This document shows, in pieces, positions 44,619 through 59,189 of a stretch of 64,000 bases of DNA (positions within the stretch are counted from its first letter, which is position 1; every line of letters starts with the position of its first letter). The stretch is taken from assembly GCF_003369915.1 (NCBI RefSeq), contig NC_046677.1:8928001-8992000 (forward strand), written 5' to 3'. The notes below the pieces were generated by a model. It saw only the letters and a list, made by a program, of their open reading frames with translations. It made no database searches and was not told the origin of the DNA. The position numbers were made by a program, and so were the translations under genes. Source of the DNA: Drosophila miranda (Eukaryota > Arthropoda > Insecta > Diptera > Drosophilidae).

Positions 44619-47600
44619 TCAATCACGGTAAATGTAGCTGCAGTTCTTGGGGCTCTCCTGGGGGCTGGGACTGCTCGACGGCGGCGCTGGACTGGAGCTG
44701 CTGTTCGACATTACCGGCGACGAGCCGGAGCTGGAGTGCGGCTGCTGTTGTGCCTGCTGCTGCTGCTGTGGTTGTGGCTGGGGGCTATTCGAGCGATGTT
44801 GAGTTACTGTAACGGGGAAACAAACCAAAAGATATAGACACACATATCTGAATGCAGTAGATAAAGATATTGGTGGATCGGTGGACACAGAGACACAGCC
44901 ACAGAGATGCTATATGTTTATGTACAAGTGCTTGGGTGCATGTTGCCTACGGGGTGGTGGGTACACACACAAAGCACATATTGCAAGAAAGGAATTGAGG
45001 AATACGGAAAACATCGAATTGAATCTGTTGCAACATGCACATAAACACTCACACAGACAGATACTACAGTTATAGAATAAAAATAAATTATAGTATGATA
45101 TCATTAAGGGGAAAATAAGTCAGAAAATGACATGGCATGACACATGGATGTTTCAGAAGATCCAAGGGATCCAAAAGAGGCGTCCACCCATTCCAAAGGT
45201 CATTCAGAGAGAGAGAGTGAGAGAGAAAGTCACAGAGGATGCGAATAGAGAGGAAGGAGAGTGTCTGTGTGAGTGTATGTGTTGTGCCTCTCTGTGTATG
45301 TCTGTGTATGTAAAAATAAGAGAAGAGAGAGAGAGAAGAGAAGAGAAGAGAAACTTACCGATGCCATGACGGGGCGGCTGTCTTCTTGCGCGACCAAGAC
45401 TTCTGTTTCGTGTGTTTGTGTTGTTTACAGCCTAGGGGTTGGAGTGTCATTTACTTTCTTTTATACTCATATATTCGTTATTCGTTATTCAGTTCGCAAA
45501 AGGTATATTCATATGTTTACAAATAAACAAAAAAGAAATATAACAAACAAAACATATCTCTAATTTGCGTTTTTAATCTAAGGAAAAACGTTGCAGTCAA
45601 TTTTGGTGGCTCTCAAATGTTGCAAGGCAAACACAATTTAAAGATCTAAATTATTTGGCTCTAATGGCTCCGAAATGATAAACGAAATAACTGTAATTAC
45701 TGAATTCTCAATCGGATTAAAATTTATTTAAATTGCAACTTTCGATCTTTTTGCGAATTCTCAAATGATCCAATCGGTGGTTTTTTGGTTTAAATTTTTT
45801 GTAAGTTGGCAAGCAATAAAATGAAGAATCATGTAGCATATTGAAATATATAATATATCGAAAGTAAAAGGTTACTAGAGTACATGTATCATGGTGGGAG
45901 GATAGCAGTGGGGTAGGTATTATTATTGCAGTTACATATAGTAGTAGTTGTGGTGTGGCTTGGATATATCTATCGTATAGATGTATATATAGCACTTGTC
46001 GAGGAGGTAATCGTTGAAGAAGGATTCTTGGGTGTTTTTGTTTGTTGAAGGAGTCAAGAACGGCGCCCATGCAGAAGAGTTCAAGCGATTCAAGTGTGTT
46101 GGGGAGACAGTTCTTAGAGATACATATATAGCGCTAAGTCCAACCCAAAGCATACACCCACAGATACACACACACACACACACCCTCAGGCATACAAAGA
46201 TCAGACATGGGTTGGAGGAGGGAGGCGAAGAAGGCGCTGGCGATGGTGGTGATGGGCTGACGACGAAGCGAGTTGGGCGCGGGATGGCTGACTGGATTGA
46301 TTGATTAACTGATTGATCGATTGAGAATTTCGTTTTCGGCATTCGCAAATACATATGTAATGTGGAACCAAAAGAAACAGTGATTTAAGAGAGAGAGAGA
46401 GAGAGAACAAACAACAAATCTTCATCAACTGTGCCTACGGAACGGATATAACCAAAAAAAAGAAGAGATCGAAACAAGATCGAAAGGTGAGAGCAAATTT
46501 TCAAACGGTGGATATTTTTCAGAAATTACTTTTTGCCTAGCGAATTTCTGTTGAGCTCGATGTGACGAGAGCTTCCACATTGCAGCTTTTGAGCAGAATA
46601 TTTGGTAACAATTATTGAACGCCCGGCAAAAAAAAAAAACAAAAGCCAAAAAATATACAAAAAATATGAATAAAAAGAAGAATGGGTGAAATAAATGAAC
46701 TAAATTTGCTTTAGTTTATGCATAAGTATTTACCATATTTTGGGTAATTAGTCCCTGACTGGTTTCAGCCGCCCCACTCCCGTCTCAAAGGTAAACCTGA
46801 TGAAAAAAGGGAAAAAGAAGAGAGAAAAGATAGAGATAGAGTTTTTGTTTTTGTTTTTTGTTGTTTTCGTTTTCTCTTTGAGGTATTTTCGTGTGTGTTA
46901 ATGAAGTTTCTGTAGTCTGATTTTTGTGAGTTTCGAGTTTTGTGAATAGTTCGGATAGCATGAAGAAGTTAGTAACGATATAGAAAGTGGTTTTTCTCTG
47001 AGTGAGGAACAGTAGTTGCTATACAAAATGCTAAGAGAGCCAAAGAGAGCAGGAGAGAGCAAGAGAGAAAGAGGGGCCTGCAAAGATCCAACCCGACTCC
47101 GATTCGAACGATTGGTGTATTTCCAACTTTTGAAGACAGAACCCAAGAGTTACGAAGTAAATAGAAAGATATGGTTGATGATGATTTACAGGGATTCCTA
47201 TGATACATATATACAAATGGCGTTTGGTATTCTTGGGGGTTAGGGAATCGTTAAATAATTAAAATTATCCCAAAAGAAGCATCCAATTTGGAAACACAAA
47301 CTATGGATGGATGTTAGACAGATTTAATAGGTTTTTCGATCAGTTTTAGTATCCCTGCCATGACTTAAATGTATACAATAAACTAAACTGAAGAAGGTAC
47401 GTATGCATATATAGGTATGATCAAAATAAAACAGACATGCAAATGGTACGACAAGTAGTAATACTAAATGATAATGCAACATTGATAAGTACAACATTTA
47501 TGTGGATGATAGCTATACGCTTATGTAGGTGCTCTGTTATCTCAACACTTATATGATAGGTACGGAACTATGGGTGACACTCATAGGCACACGCACATGA

Positions 47601-50600
47601 ACAGAAGAACATATACATCGATACATTTAGTAGGTACATATGTTGAAAAGTGAGTCTAAGAAATACACCAATCGACGAGTGTGCGAGGAGAGTTCAATCA
47701 AATACAAGCGCACCACAAGTTTTCCGACTTAAGTTACGTTAAGTTAGCTAATGTCAATAAATGTCAACAACATCGAAAGAGCGCAATTGGAGTTACGATT
47801 AGAGATTAGTAGTGGTAGTGGTAGTGGTAGTAGTAATAGTAATAGTATTAGTAGTAGTAGTAGTAGTAGTAGTACGATACGATTTATAATCGGAAATGAA
47901 AATAATCAATCGCCACAACCAGACGAGGAAGTGGACAAACTTACCTTCTTGACGCTGCGTGTGGTCGAAAAGCCATCGCCGCGTCGATAGTTGTCGCCCT
48001 GTGGGTATGGGGAAACGACAGATGAGACTCCTCCATATATAAGGATATATGGAAATACTCACCATCACCTGGTGGGAGCGCAACGTTCCAAAGTTGTCGC
48101 GTCCGCGATATGTCTGCTGGGTGTTGTAGCCATCTGGCTGGAACTGGAAGAGCGTCTCCGAGTTGGGTCCCTGGTGCATCTGATGCATGGGTGGCTTGCG
48201 GAGCGTGTTCTTCGGCGAGTGCATCTTGTTCTGCGGCGGTGGCTGTGGCAGCAGCACTGGCTCTGCATAGGTCACCTCCTCCACCTGGGGCAGCAGCTTC
48301 GGCTCCTGTTGGATTCGGCACGACGAGGGGAAACTGCTGGGGAGAAAGATTCGCATAAGTGGATAATGGCTAAGCAGACGGGACTCCTCACTCACCTATT
48401 GACGTTCTGACGCTGCTCAAAGTACTCGTACTCCGTGTCCGGGTACGGCAGATTGTCGTCCTCGTCCTTGTGGCAGCGCCGGCCGCAGAAGTAGCCTGTA
48501 AAGAAGCCAACCAGCAGCGAGAATATCGATCCGGCCAGCACGGCCATCACCAGGGTCTCCACCGTGTATTGGGCATTGATAATGTCTGCGGAAATTTGAG
48601 GGCCTTCGATTAGAGAGCAATGCAATTTATGGGCACAATATTTCGGTTCGTTCGCATCGATACAGTGTGTGCAGTAGGTAAAACAAACATTCAACACACA
48701 TTTCACAACAATTCACAACAAATATATTGTATAGATTGGTTTTTGTTGTTTGTTTGTTGGTTGGTTGGTTGGTTGTGTCGGGTTTCAGGTGGGGCGGTTT
48801 CAGTGTGGGGAGTACATATATGGAAGATGATCCATTACGACATCAATAAACATCCAAACATCGAATTTAGAACGCACGTTATAAGGAAATTGTTCGGAAA
48901 ACAGATGAAATCATACAGATACATAAAGATAAAAGAAACAAGAGAACATGAACAAGAATTGTTAATATAATTGTACAACAACAACACGTGGTATATTAAA
49001 TATTTGAGTATATATATAGAATAGGTATATGTATATTTATTTAGTTTTCATCAAGCATTCAAAAGAAGAATATAGTAACAGAAGATCAGGAATTTCCCTA
49101 CAAATTTCCAAGGAATCCTTTCATGAGCAGACAATTATCGCCACAGGAGTGAGCATTTTCCATTGCAAATGGGAATGTCTCACTTATCTCATGGCTAATC
49201 ATTCAAAAGATGACTTTTCAACGGAAAACAGAAAATATATACGAGCTTACTCGTATTTTTCGCGTGAAGTAAAGTGCATGGGAAACATTTAGGATTGAAA
49301 TTGAATAGCATAAAGTGGCAATAAGCCAACGGAGTCTGGCGAATCCAGGCAAAATGAAAATGTGATTTGCAACGGAAGACAACAGGGGGGGCGCACAGGT
49401 AAACACAGGTACACAGATACAGATAGCAGAGAGCGAGAGATAGCTGAGGGCAGAGATTGGGGAGAGGCAGCTCCAGCACCGGGAAAAAGTGACAAGCAAG
49501 TACGTGCATTATACAAAAAACGAACGGCAAAAATATGGCAATATAAAGATGGATAGAGATAGAGAGAACGAGAGGAGAGGAGAGTAAAACGCTTAGATAA
49601 ATCACCTTCAAAGTTCTTATCAATATTGTCGATGATTTCCTGATCCTTGCTCTGACGACGCGAATCCAATAAGTCCATGTCATTCCGGAAACCCTTCTGC
49701 TCGCCCACATTGGCATCTTTTGAATTGATTTTGCCTACAGAAAGAGAGAGAGAGAGAGAGACAGAGGGAAAACACAGAGAAGAGGTTAATTTCGCATTCG
49801 ATGGAAGGTCGTGACCGCTTCTGGGACTCACCTGAGGGACAGGCAGCATGCTGGCCAGTGGACACATTCTGATAGAAATAGTTCTCCTCCAGCCAACGTG
49901 GTGCGCCATGGGAGCGACACTTGCCGGCAATTTTGTCCCAGGCACAGTAAGGATCCTGCAAGGCGACGCACTCGCTGAGGAAAGAGAAGATGGAAAGATG
50001 GTGGATAAATATATTGCAAAATTGCGAAATGCGAAAAAGTAAAACTCCATAAATGCACAGCATATTGAGGCGGCGGCAGTCAAGTGGCCAGACAGGCGCA
50101 CGACATGCCATGAAAGTCACGCAAATTGTTACATGATAATAAAAATGCCATTCTCTGGGCTCTGCGGATGCGGATGCAGATGCAGATGCTGTTGGTGGAT
50201 GGTAGACGGTAGGTGGTAGATGGACCTACCTGCAGCTGGTGATTTTGTCATTGTGACAACGATGCAATTGTATGGCTATCACCTGGCTGTCTGTCACAAT
50301 GATTAATTTGCCATCGTCGTAGCTGCCATCCTTGGGTTGATCTGTGTAAGAACCTAGAGTTAAGTTGTGTTGTCCATCAACTCAATGGGCTCTACTCACC
50401 GTATTGCATGGTCCGGACTATTTCCAGATTCCGTATCGGTTCGCTTTTGGTCAGCACATCGATCTCCTCGATGACCACGGAGGTGACCTTGTCAGCGGAA
50501 TCAGCTGATTCGGCATTCACCGATTTGATGATCTTCCCGTGATCTACATATAAAGAGGATACAGTGAACAGGATGAATTTTCATTGATTTACTATGTTCG

Positions 50601-50914
50601 AAAGAGTACTCACCTGTGCCCACGAATATGACATCGTAGGTCTTGCCGCCCGGTGTTTTGATCTGTGCATCGACAGCTATCTGGGTGAAGCGATATCTGG
50701 AAAAGGTACATAGAATAACATTATATTATTATCTTATTGGATACTTAATTACTTTTGCAGCTGTCAGGGGGATTCGATTTCAGTTTTCTATAGCAGCTCT
50801 CTTTGTCCGCTTCTATTATTCGAGTAGACACAACGAAATGTCAATGGATATTTTCTTTATTTTGTGTTTCTTTTATTTTGGAACATTGTTTTCGTCTGTT
50901 CTGTTCCACTGACA

Positions 50915-50945
<31 letters not shown>

Positions 50946-53900
50946 TCTGTCATGTTGGTTAGATGTCCATTAATAATGGACAGACGCCGAAATGGTCGCC
51001 GCTGCTGCTGTCCGCTGACAAAAGCTCCGAGGCGGGCGCCTGTTAGGAGGGGAAACAGAATGCCAGAAAGCCACAGCCATAGCCACAGACCCAGCAGCTA
51101 CTCGTACAACTGCAACGACAGTGTGGCAGCCACACCAGCAGATACACAGATACGATGGACAAGAGGCAGCAACAAACAATTTGTGTGTATTTTTTGTGTA
51201 AAAAAACATATTCGCAGTAACTGAAACAGCAACATCAACAGCAACACACACACAAAGTAGATGAAATAAAAGCGAAAATTTCTCTCTGATTTGACCACAA
51301 AAACGTGGATGGCTCTGCCTTCGCCAGTTGCTGCAACATTTGTGGCCTGGCCTGGTCTGGGCCATGTCTATTGTTGCTGTCATGCCTCCTGCCTCGATTT
51401 AAATGCAAATGTCTATCTGCAGCAAGGACTAGAGCTGACTCTGGAGCTGGAGTTGAAGCTGCCACTGTGCCAGACAATGTCCCTCGCTGCCATTGCTTTT
51501 GCTTTTTATTGTTAATTAACTAATCTCTCTGTAGAGCTCTGCCTTCTCTTTAAAGCTTCCTCGTCTGCCACGCAATTAAATTCCGAGCTTTTTGGGCATT
51601 CATTTTGAAATATGTACTTATTTATTCAACATACTCGTATATTTTATTTTGAGGCAGGTCGGGGATCAAATGAATAAATAAAACACTGATTGCCAATGCT
51701 ATTCAAAATAAAGGGCGTTTCAAATATTAAACTGCTGCTGGAATGGCAGACAGAACAGAGCCGAACGTTGTCCAGGAACAAAGTTGGCCAAAAGTTTTTC
51801 CATGGCCGAAAATTAGAAAAATGAAAGGCCAAAGGCCACGCCAATACAGAGTATGGAATGTATGGGACATACATAGTACATATGCAAAATAAATACACAG
51901 AGATGTCCCAAGTAAAAAATTGGAAAATTGTTTAAAGAGGCGACTGTGTGTAGGGTGTAGGGTGGGTCTGGGATCCAAGTCAGGGCCAGAAACATGTCCA
52001 GCTTCGGGTCAAAGTCCAGAGTCCGGGGGCAATTGAAACTTGCAAAAATGTAGCCAACTTTTGCATCGCTCGGATGGGTTTTGGAGGGCGACGATGACAG
52101 TAACAACAACAAGTTGGGTGCCAGGGCCAGGGCCAGGGACAGACAAAGCAGAAAGGAAGTTAACCTTCCACTACCCCCCACCCCATGGAACCCGAACCCG
52201 AACCACATAGCCTCCGCCGCCGCCTGAGGTGGGCTTCTAACCGTCCCATCGCCGTTGCCTGGCGATAAGAACGGCGAGACACGATAAGGACAAGGCATTG
52301 AAGAGACACGGGATATGGTCAGCCAGCTGCCAGAAATCAGTTGAATATGGGATACTTCCGGTCCGAGTCAGGAAGCAATTTGCAACAGAGCCAAAGCTGC
52401 CAACTTGCTGAAACATTCAACTTTTCCAGAGACGCTACAACTTTCAACTTGCGGCAAACTTTTACCTCCCACCTCCCAAACCAAACCATCCCATCCCACC
52501 GCCCTGTCCGTTCCCATCCCAGCATGCAAATCCTGCTCCTGCTGGTTGCTCTCTGCCTGTGTCTCTCTTTGTGTCCTGTCTCTGCTGCCTGTCCTGGCCT
52601 GTGTCCTGTGTCCTTTGTCCCTTCCCATGTTCTTTCTTTTCCAAGATTTATTTATGCCACGCCCCAGCTCTGGCTGGATATCCCTCGAAGAGCGGAAGTG
52701 GTCGCCCAACCAAACGATGATTCTCTGGCCTCAAATGAAATTATAATCAATTTCTGTCTCTCTCTCTCTCTCTCTATATCTCTGCAAAATGTGCCATAGA
52801 CATTTTTGGGCAATTTTTGATTTGATTTTCTGTCATTTGTGTTCGATGCACTCCCCGCAAACTTCACACCTCGTTGTGACGTCAATTTGCGGTTGTCTCG
52901 TTCGTTATTTGAAATAATTTATTCGAATTGTTCAAATTTAAATGGAAAATGGAAAATATGATAAATGAAATTGTGGCTCTTCGTCTTGAGGGCTTGGCCC
53001 TGGCCAAATCGGAATTAAGCTGTTGAAGATGTGACAAAAAGTGAAAGAGGGAAAGTTAAAGGTGAAAAGTAAATGATAGCCAATAAAGTCAAAAAGGTAT
53101 ACTACTCGTAAGTCACAAAGCTGGACTTTAGTCCTTGGATAAAGTATCGAAAATTTATTGAAGCTTGTCAAGCGGTGAGCTATCGAACCGAATATCTATT
53201 AGGTAGAAGATATTCGTTTAACAATTCAAGTGCAAGCAATCGAATGAAAGATATGTGTCTGTTCAGAGCAGCAGTTTCTATTTAAGATATTTCTATCAAA
53301 TCATACATATACGCTTCCAGTGCATGCACGCACACTCCCTTTCCTTTCTCTCAGTGAAAATTGTCGTCGAGCACAGAGCATTGTTTCGCATTCGCTCGGA
53401 AGCTGTATCTAAAAGATAGTGGATAGTAAACTATACAGCTTCGTTTTGGGTGCATCTTCTAGATACTTTTTATAGAAAAACCCTCAAATGGATGTACTTT
53501 TCTCTTTGGTTGCCCTACTTCATTAGGCCGCTTCTTTTATTATTCGCACAGCTTAGTATATCACAATTTATGCGCCTCATAGAGATTTCCACTATTAGAA
53601 ACTGGAATTTAATTTAATATATGGGTTACCCAGGAAGCTGGAGAGGAAATGCGCCAGTCGTTGGGTTCTCCCTCCTCCCATATGAAAATAGTTGAGCCAA
53701 AAAAAATGTTCGAGTAACTTTTGCACATTTTTATGCAATTGAATTGAGTCTTGGGTCTTGATTAAATTCTGATGCATGCCCGTCCCTGTTTCTGGCATCC
53801 CATCGCATCGCATCCGTTGCCGGCCTCAGACCCAAAATGCAATGATTCAGTTGCAGAAAGTGGCCATTCTCCCTCCCCCTGCGGGACCACTGGGCCCCCA

Positions 53901-56900
53901 CAGGCACCCCCCACTCGCACACCACTTGTCCCACTCTATCCACTCAGCGCTCCGCACCACACCACACCCTTTGCCCGTGCATTTGTTGTGGTGTGCTCAT
54001 GTGGCACACGAATGGGTATGCGAATGAGTATGAGAATGGGAATGGGTATGGGATGTGGGGATAAGGATGCGGAGGAGGAGCAGGAGGCGGAGGAAGGGGA
54101 ATAGGAGGAGGTCGGTAGTCGGTAGTCGGCAGTCTGCGTTGTTGCTACGTGTTCCATATTTCATTCTAATTTATTCAGTTGTGCATACATATTTTCGTTA
54201 CGGGTTGCCTCCTCGGCGCATCCATGCATTTCCTTCTGGCTGGTTCGGTTCGTTTGCTTCAAACTATCGCTTCACTGCAGCAGTCCAGGCCAGGCCCGGC
54301 CCGGCCACGCCAGAACCCACGGTACCAGGAGCAGCAGCTTGCTTCACTCCACACCCCTACCCACCTGTACGCCCCCTGTACCCCGCCCTCTCTGTCGAGG
54401 GCTGCTCAGTGGCTCTCGCTTATGATTTACCCTCTTTAAAGTTTCACCGCTTTGGCCACACATCTCAACAGTGCTTCGTAATTGTGGCTCAATTACATGG
54501 AAAAGTTGCCAAATTGAATTTTTAAATTCTCAAGCCCCCATCTCCATCCGCATTTCGAAATAATTTATGGGAGCGACCCAACCTCCTCTCACACCACTCC
54601 ACTGAGTCCTCCCTTGCCCTCCTCGCCCGCGTCCAGAAGTTCAGATTGTTATAGTTTACGGTTATATGCTCTGGCTAACACCTTTAGCCAATTTCCATTT
54701 TGAGAGTGGATGCGGAACAGGTGCTGAAACATTGAAGTATGGACGAGTGAAGCCATATATGGTGCTAGTGCCTCCAGGTGCAAGCGCTTCAATGTGCAAC
54801 GAGAGCTGTCCGGAACGAGTATCAAATTTATATTAAAACCAATAGGATTTCGTTGATTGCATTCCCCGTGGTTTAAGCGTTTAATATCTGCTAAGAATTC
54901 GGATGCCACCCCATAGACTATCCACATTAAAAAGTTCCACGAAACGTAGCTGAATAGATCATTATAGCTTCTCCCAATTAGATGTCACGTATTCAAATGC
55001 ACAATTATGGGTGTATGGGTGTATCATCAGCAGTTTTTCTCACTTAACCGCTGGAAAAAAATATGTACACTGCCGCAGCGGACGGATCTCATCTCCCTTA
55101 GTCCCTTGCTGGCCCCATGCCACACCGGAAACGGAAGTAACGGAGTAACAAAATAAAAATGAGGCCAAAGCAGAGTGACTCTGCTGGTTATATGACCTCT
55201 GATTGTACTCACATTGTGCTCGTCCGGACCAAAATCGGCTGACCGAAAAACGCCGGCACATTCTCGTCCATTAGCGAATGTGTTTTGATGAAATTTAATG
55301 TCGGATCCGGAAGCGTTCGTGAATCGTTGTGACAGGAGCCGGGACGCGGTTCAGGGACCTAAAAAAAACAGAAGCACACCAGAAAATGGCAAGCGAATGA
55401 GATACAAGAAACAAACAAAAGAAATATAAAATATTAGACAGCCGTTTCGGGATGCTTTTTAATTTTTATGTAATTTTTTTCTTTTTTGATGATTTTTTTC
55501 GTATTATTTTGTATTATTAATCATTTATTTGAGGGTTGCATGAACCTTAAACCATTCTCTATATATTGATGGTTATGCCGGCACCAAAGAGCTTTCAATA
55601 TAGATTTATCCATCTTAGGTATTTCCCTATAATTTCCTTCCCTTGACTCTGGCCTGACTGCCTTACAATTGACAAAAACGAAGAAAAGCGCCCAAACCGA
55701 TGGCGACATGTGCAGTGAAGTCATCTGCCGCAAAATTGGCAAAAGCATTTCCGAGATGCAAATGCAAATTTTGTGCCAAACGAAAAATACATTTGCCTCC
55801 AGGCATTTTTATGGCATGCTGTCCGGCCATAAGTCATAAATTTCCATGGCAACAGCTGCCTCCAAGTGCGGTCGGGTCGCAAGCCCTAACTTGCGGTTGA
55901 GACCCAAGTATCCCCGGAATTGTTTTTGCTGGCCTGAAGCAGCACTCACCTTGGCATTGTTTACCGGCAGCCAGTTGGAGCCTATGCCGCTCTGCTCCTT
56001 GAACTGGCCCTCGAAGGTATCCGCTATGTCCTGCGGATGGCAAAACGAATATTCAATATTTCGTATCGACTCCAAAACTCCAAAAGGTTCGTTCACTCAC
56101 CTGCAGGGCAAAGGCACACACCGCTGAGCCGGGTATCGAGTTGGCGGGGGTATTAAAGACTCCGTAGATTAGTTTCGAGCTCATCGAACCGTACTCTCCC
56201 GCCACCAGATTGCTGGCCGATTCTAAAGATGCGAAAATATAATGAAAAATATCTCATATTTCTTGTGATTGCGGTAATTGGGTAGACACTCACGTATCTC
56301 ATTGAAGTAGAAGGGATAATCGCCCGGTATCGAGCAATTCAGGCGGGACTTGAGGAACGATGTCCAGCGGTTGCGGAACCGATGCGGTCCACCCTTATCC
56401 CATTTGCAGACGCGGGCCACACGCGAATAAATCGCCTGAAAATCGAACGAAAATATAAATTTTATATCCACTGTGAGGGGGAGACAATCTGCTGACCACA
56501 AACAATGGACCACAAACAATATGCTTTTCGTTGATTGCCTTTGTTTTGTGGCTGTTGTTGTCTAAACTGATTGGGAAGTGGAAAAACAACTCACCTTGCC
56601 ACAGTTGATGAACTCCACGGCTGTCTCGCGGAAGAAGAAATACACGAAATCTCCCTGCGTGAATGAGCTCACAAAGTTCGGGGCTGTATTGGAAAAATAT
56701 ATTGGAAAAATAGTAAAAAAGTTTAGTCATCAAAATGCGTTTACAGTTCTGTTCTTTCAGATTGTAAACATTTTTATCGCAGACAGTTTTCGATTTTCGT
56801 CGAATTTTCATGAATTTATGAGCGCCACGTGGACACAATTCCCCTTCCGGGATGAGTCGAGTATTTATGTCATCTGATTTATCAGTATCAGTGAAGGGGG

Positions 56901-57740
56901 CATTAAGTTTATGGTGGGACATGAACATGTGAATGGATTCATTTCGTGGGGGATAGAGGTATGATTAGGGACAAGTGAAGCTTTGGCTACGTAATGAATA
57001 TTTCGAGGATAAGTGGCCCATTCGGTCGTGCATGCTTCAAGGAGCAGTTTAATGGCAGCCCCATTCGGTACTCTCGACTTTAAATTGCGAGTATAATCGT
57101 ACGAGTGCTCGTGCATACATATATCTAGAATTATCTTCGCACACTCTCGCACATTCATTCATTCATATGTGGATAACGATAAATACAAATATTTCGATTC
57201 TGCCAGTGGACTATATGAAATATTCACAGCCTTCACGAGCAGCAGCAGCAGGCAGGACCCCTCCTCTTGCAGGCCATTCCATATATAAATTATGAACACA
57301 GACGGACGGACGGACGGGGGGTCTCATCTTCGGTGGTAAATGACAGTCGAACGTGCCATGTCTATTCAGATTCAGTTAATGGAAGCTGTACATGGCAACG
57401 CGAGCGAGCGAGAAACCGAGGTCCTTGAAATATGCAAAAGGCAATCGCACGCAATCGCCATATGACAGCAGGCGGCCAGGAGACACTGACAATGAGAGGC
57501 GGGAGCACTACCCCCCTCCCCTCTCAGATGCACCCGGAAATGGAATGGGAATGGGAATGAGGGAATGGGCGAATGCTGGCGTTATCATGACAGTCTTGAC
57601 GTTTTCAATTACCAGAAGTGGTTACAACAACTTACCGTTGAGACTGAGGCTATCGTACTGCTCGGTCTGCAGGGGCTCTCGATAGATAATCGGATCACTG
57701 CCGCTGAAATCGGCCACAGTACCCGAATACAGTTCATTGT
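44619..57740 (-). CDS. Sema1a: Semaphorin 1a, C-terminal 16 exons (5' part outside window)
   Basis: Transmembrane axon-guidance protein, ligand for Plexin A and also a reverse-signalling receptor at the neuronal surface. Exons in transcript order: 57740-57636, 56683-56595, 56435-56294, 56222-56101, 56030-55950, 55358-55213, 50696-50614, 50543-50400, 50341-50230, 49974-49832, 49734-49606, 48585-48396, 48336-48063, 47998-47945, 45431-45359, 44806-44619. All are GT-AG and phase-matched, giving about 690 residues; about 200 N-terminal residues are missing. Sema domain blocks are visible ([19 protein letters not shown]), then the PSI domain ([12 protein letters not shown]), one transmembrane helix ([15 protein letters not shown]), and a Pro/Gln/Ser-rich tail ending C-S-Y-I-Y-R-D. 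No Ig domain, as in class 1. The first intron in the window extends from 57741 past 64000. Confidence 0.95.
46734..46796 (-). other. Possible alternative Sema1a exon
   Basis: A 63 bp GC-rich block between CAG (minus-sense acceptor TTCATCAG) and GTAAAT lies inside the Sema1a intron 47944-45432. Entered from the transmembrane exon (phase 2) it reads [15 protein letters not shown] then TAA, which would give a short-tailed isoform. Entered from the neighbouring exon it stops after three codons. Only splice-site shape and composition support it. Confidence 0.25.
50697..55212 (-). other. Sema1a intron
   Basis: A 4.5 kb intron between two sema-domain exons (donor CAAT|GTGAGT at 55213/55212, acceptor TTTTCCAG at 50697). 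It holds a GGAT/GATG microsatellite at 50918-50944 and CT-rich runs, but no supported gene. ORFs such as 49289-50101 and 51813-52298 (minus) are shadows or low-complexity frames. Confidence 0.7.
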
Positions 57741-59052
57741 CTGCAAATGAAAAGAAGGATTCGAATTGATTGATTAGTAAAAGTCACACAAGATTTGCAC
57801 ATGCAAAATAGATAGAAATAAAGATACATTATTAATAAATAATACGAATATTCTCTCAGAAAGAGCTTAAATCAACAGAAAACCCAATCAAAAAATCAAC
57901 GTAAAGGCCGGCATTTATTATCCATTTTGCATCAACTTTTCAGTGGCTTTATTTGAAAATAAATTTCAATTATGTGTCAACTTCTATTACCTGCGAAACA
58001 GATACAATTTTCTTGGGCATTTTGTCCATAAAATTATTTATGCAGAGCATTAGAATACCATGTTGTTCGGCTGTTTTGTTGATGGTTCATTGCGAAGAGG
58101 AAAACACATTAGAAATATGTCTCATACAATTTTCATCAATTGCTGATTGTCTGGGACAAATCATTACACATACGCCCTGTTGGTCCTGGCCAAATTCCAT
58201 TAAGCTAAACGACACCAACATCGAGCGAAAACTTTTCGACAAGCCTCGGCATCGGCATCGGACGAGGTCCCTGCGGCCCTCAGCGAAGATAAATGAGATT
58301 TTCTTTTTCTGGGGATGCTTCTTTTTTTTTGTTTTGTTTTGTTTTGGATTTTTGCCTGTACCGTGAATTGGCTTTGGCTTTGGCTTGGGCTTGTCGCCGG
58401 CTCTGGCTATGGCTTTGCCATTGTCGAGCTTCAATAACATGCACACAAGAAGGAAATATGGAAAAACAGGCAAGCGGAAATGCCGAGAGCCCGTTTATTG
58501 TCTGGCCGGAAATGGCTTTGCCGACGGCCTCCAAAAACTCAACTCCCTTCCCAGTCCATCGTCCATCCCTACATTACCAAACGCAGACTCTGTAGATTCC
58601 AATGCAATCATCGATTGCTCTGCGGGGATGCGGGGAGGTCTGATCCCCACAGATTATCCGTGCATCTTCTAAGATACTATACAGCAGCAGACTAATACAG
58701 ACGGGGCATGCAGCAGATAGACGATCAGGGGTAGGGTGGGGGTTGCCTGAGTCATCTCAACTTTGTTTGGTACAAAAAGGACTTAATTTATTTACATATA
58801 ATTTATTTTATGGCTGCAACACGAGAGACAGCCAACTGCAGATGGCGTTATCTTTTTAATTTATCAAAATTGTGATTGTGAGACGGAAGGAGTGCCTGGC
58901 AGACACACACAAACACACACACGCAGAGAGATTTTCAGACATAGTGAAAGTTTTACAGGTTTTTGTGCTTGTGGAATAATCAGTGAGAGTGTGTTCTGGC
59001 GCTATATATATATTGGATATAAAAAAGAGAAAAAAATAAGATTTTGACACCT

Positions 59053-59124
59053 CTCCCCGACGGGGAATTGAACCCCGGTCTCCCGCGTGACAGGCGGGGA
59101 TACTGACCACTATACTATCGAGGA
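59053..59124 (-). tRNA. tRNA-Asp (GUC)
   Basis: A 72 nt copy on the minus strand, identical to the two others except at position 20 in the D loop (C instead of T). Anticodon GTC. Its 5' flank differs from the two esterase-intron copies. A minus-sense T-run about 20-30 nt downstream can terminate Pol III. Same orientation as its host gene Sema1a. Confidence 0.96.
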
Positions 59125-59189
59125 TGTTGATCACAGCACGACAAATCAGTCATGATATCATGAGCAGTATTTATAGCTTACATATCTAA

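Noticed and set aside
45350..45402. Acceptor AAACAG at 45403 (minus sense) as start of Sema1a penultimate exon
   Set aside because: From the preceding exon it leaves the wrong phase and leads to a stop; the CCTAG acceptor at 45432 gives a clean in-frame join.
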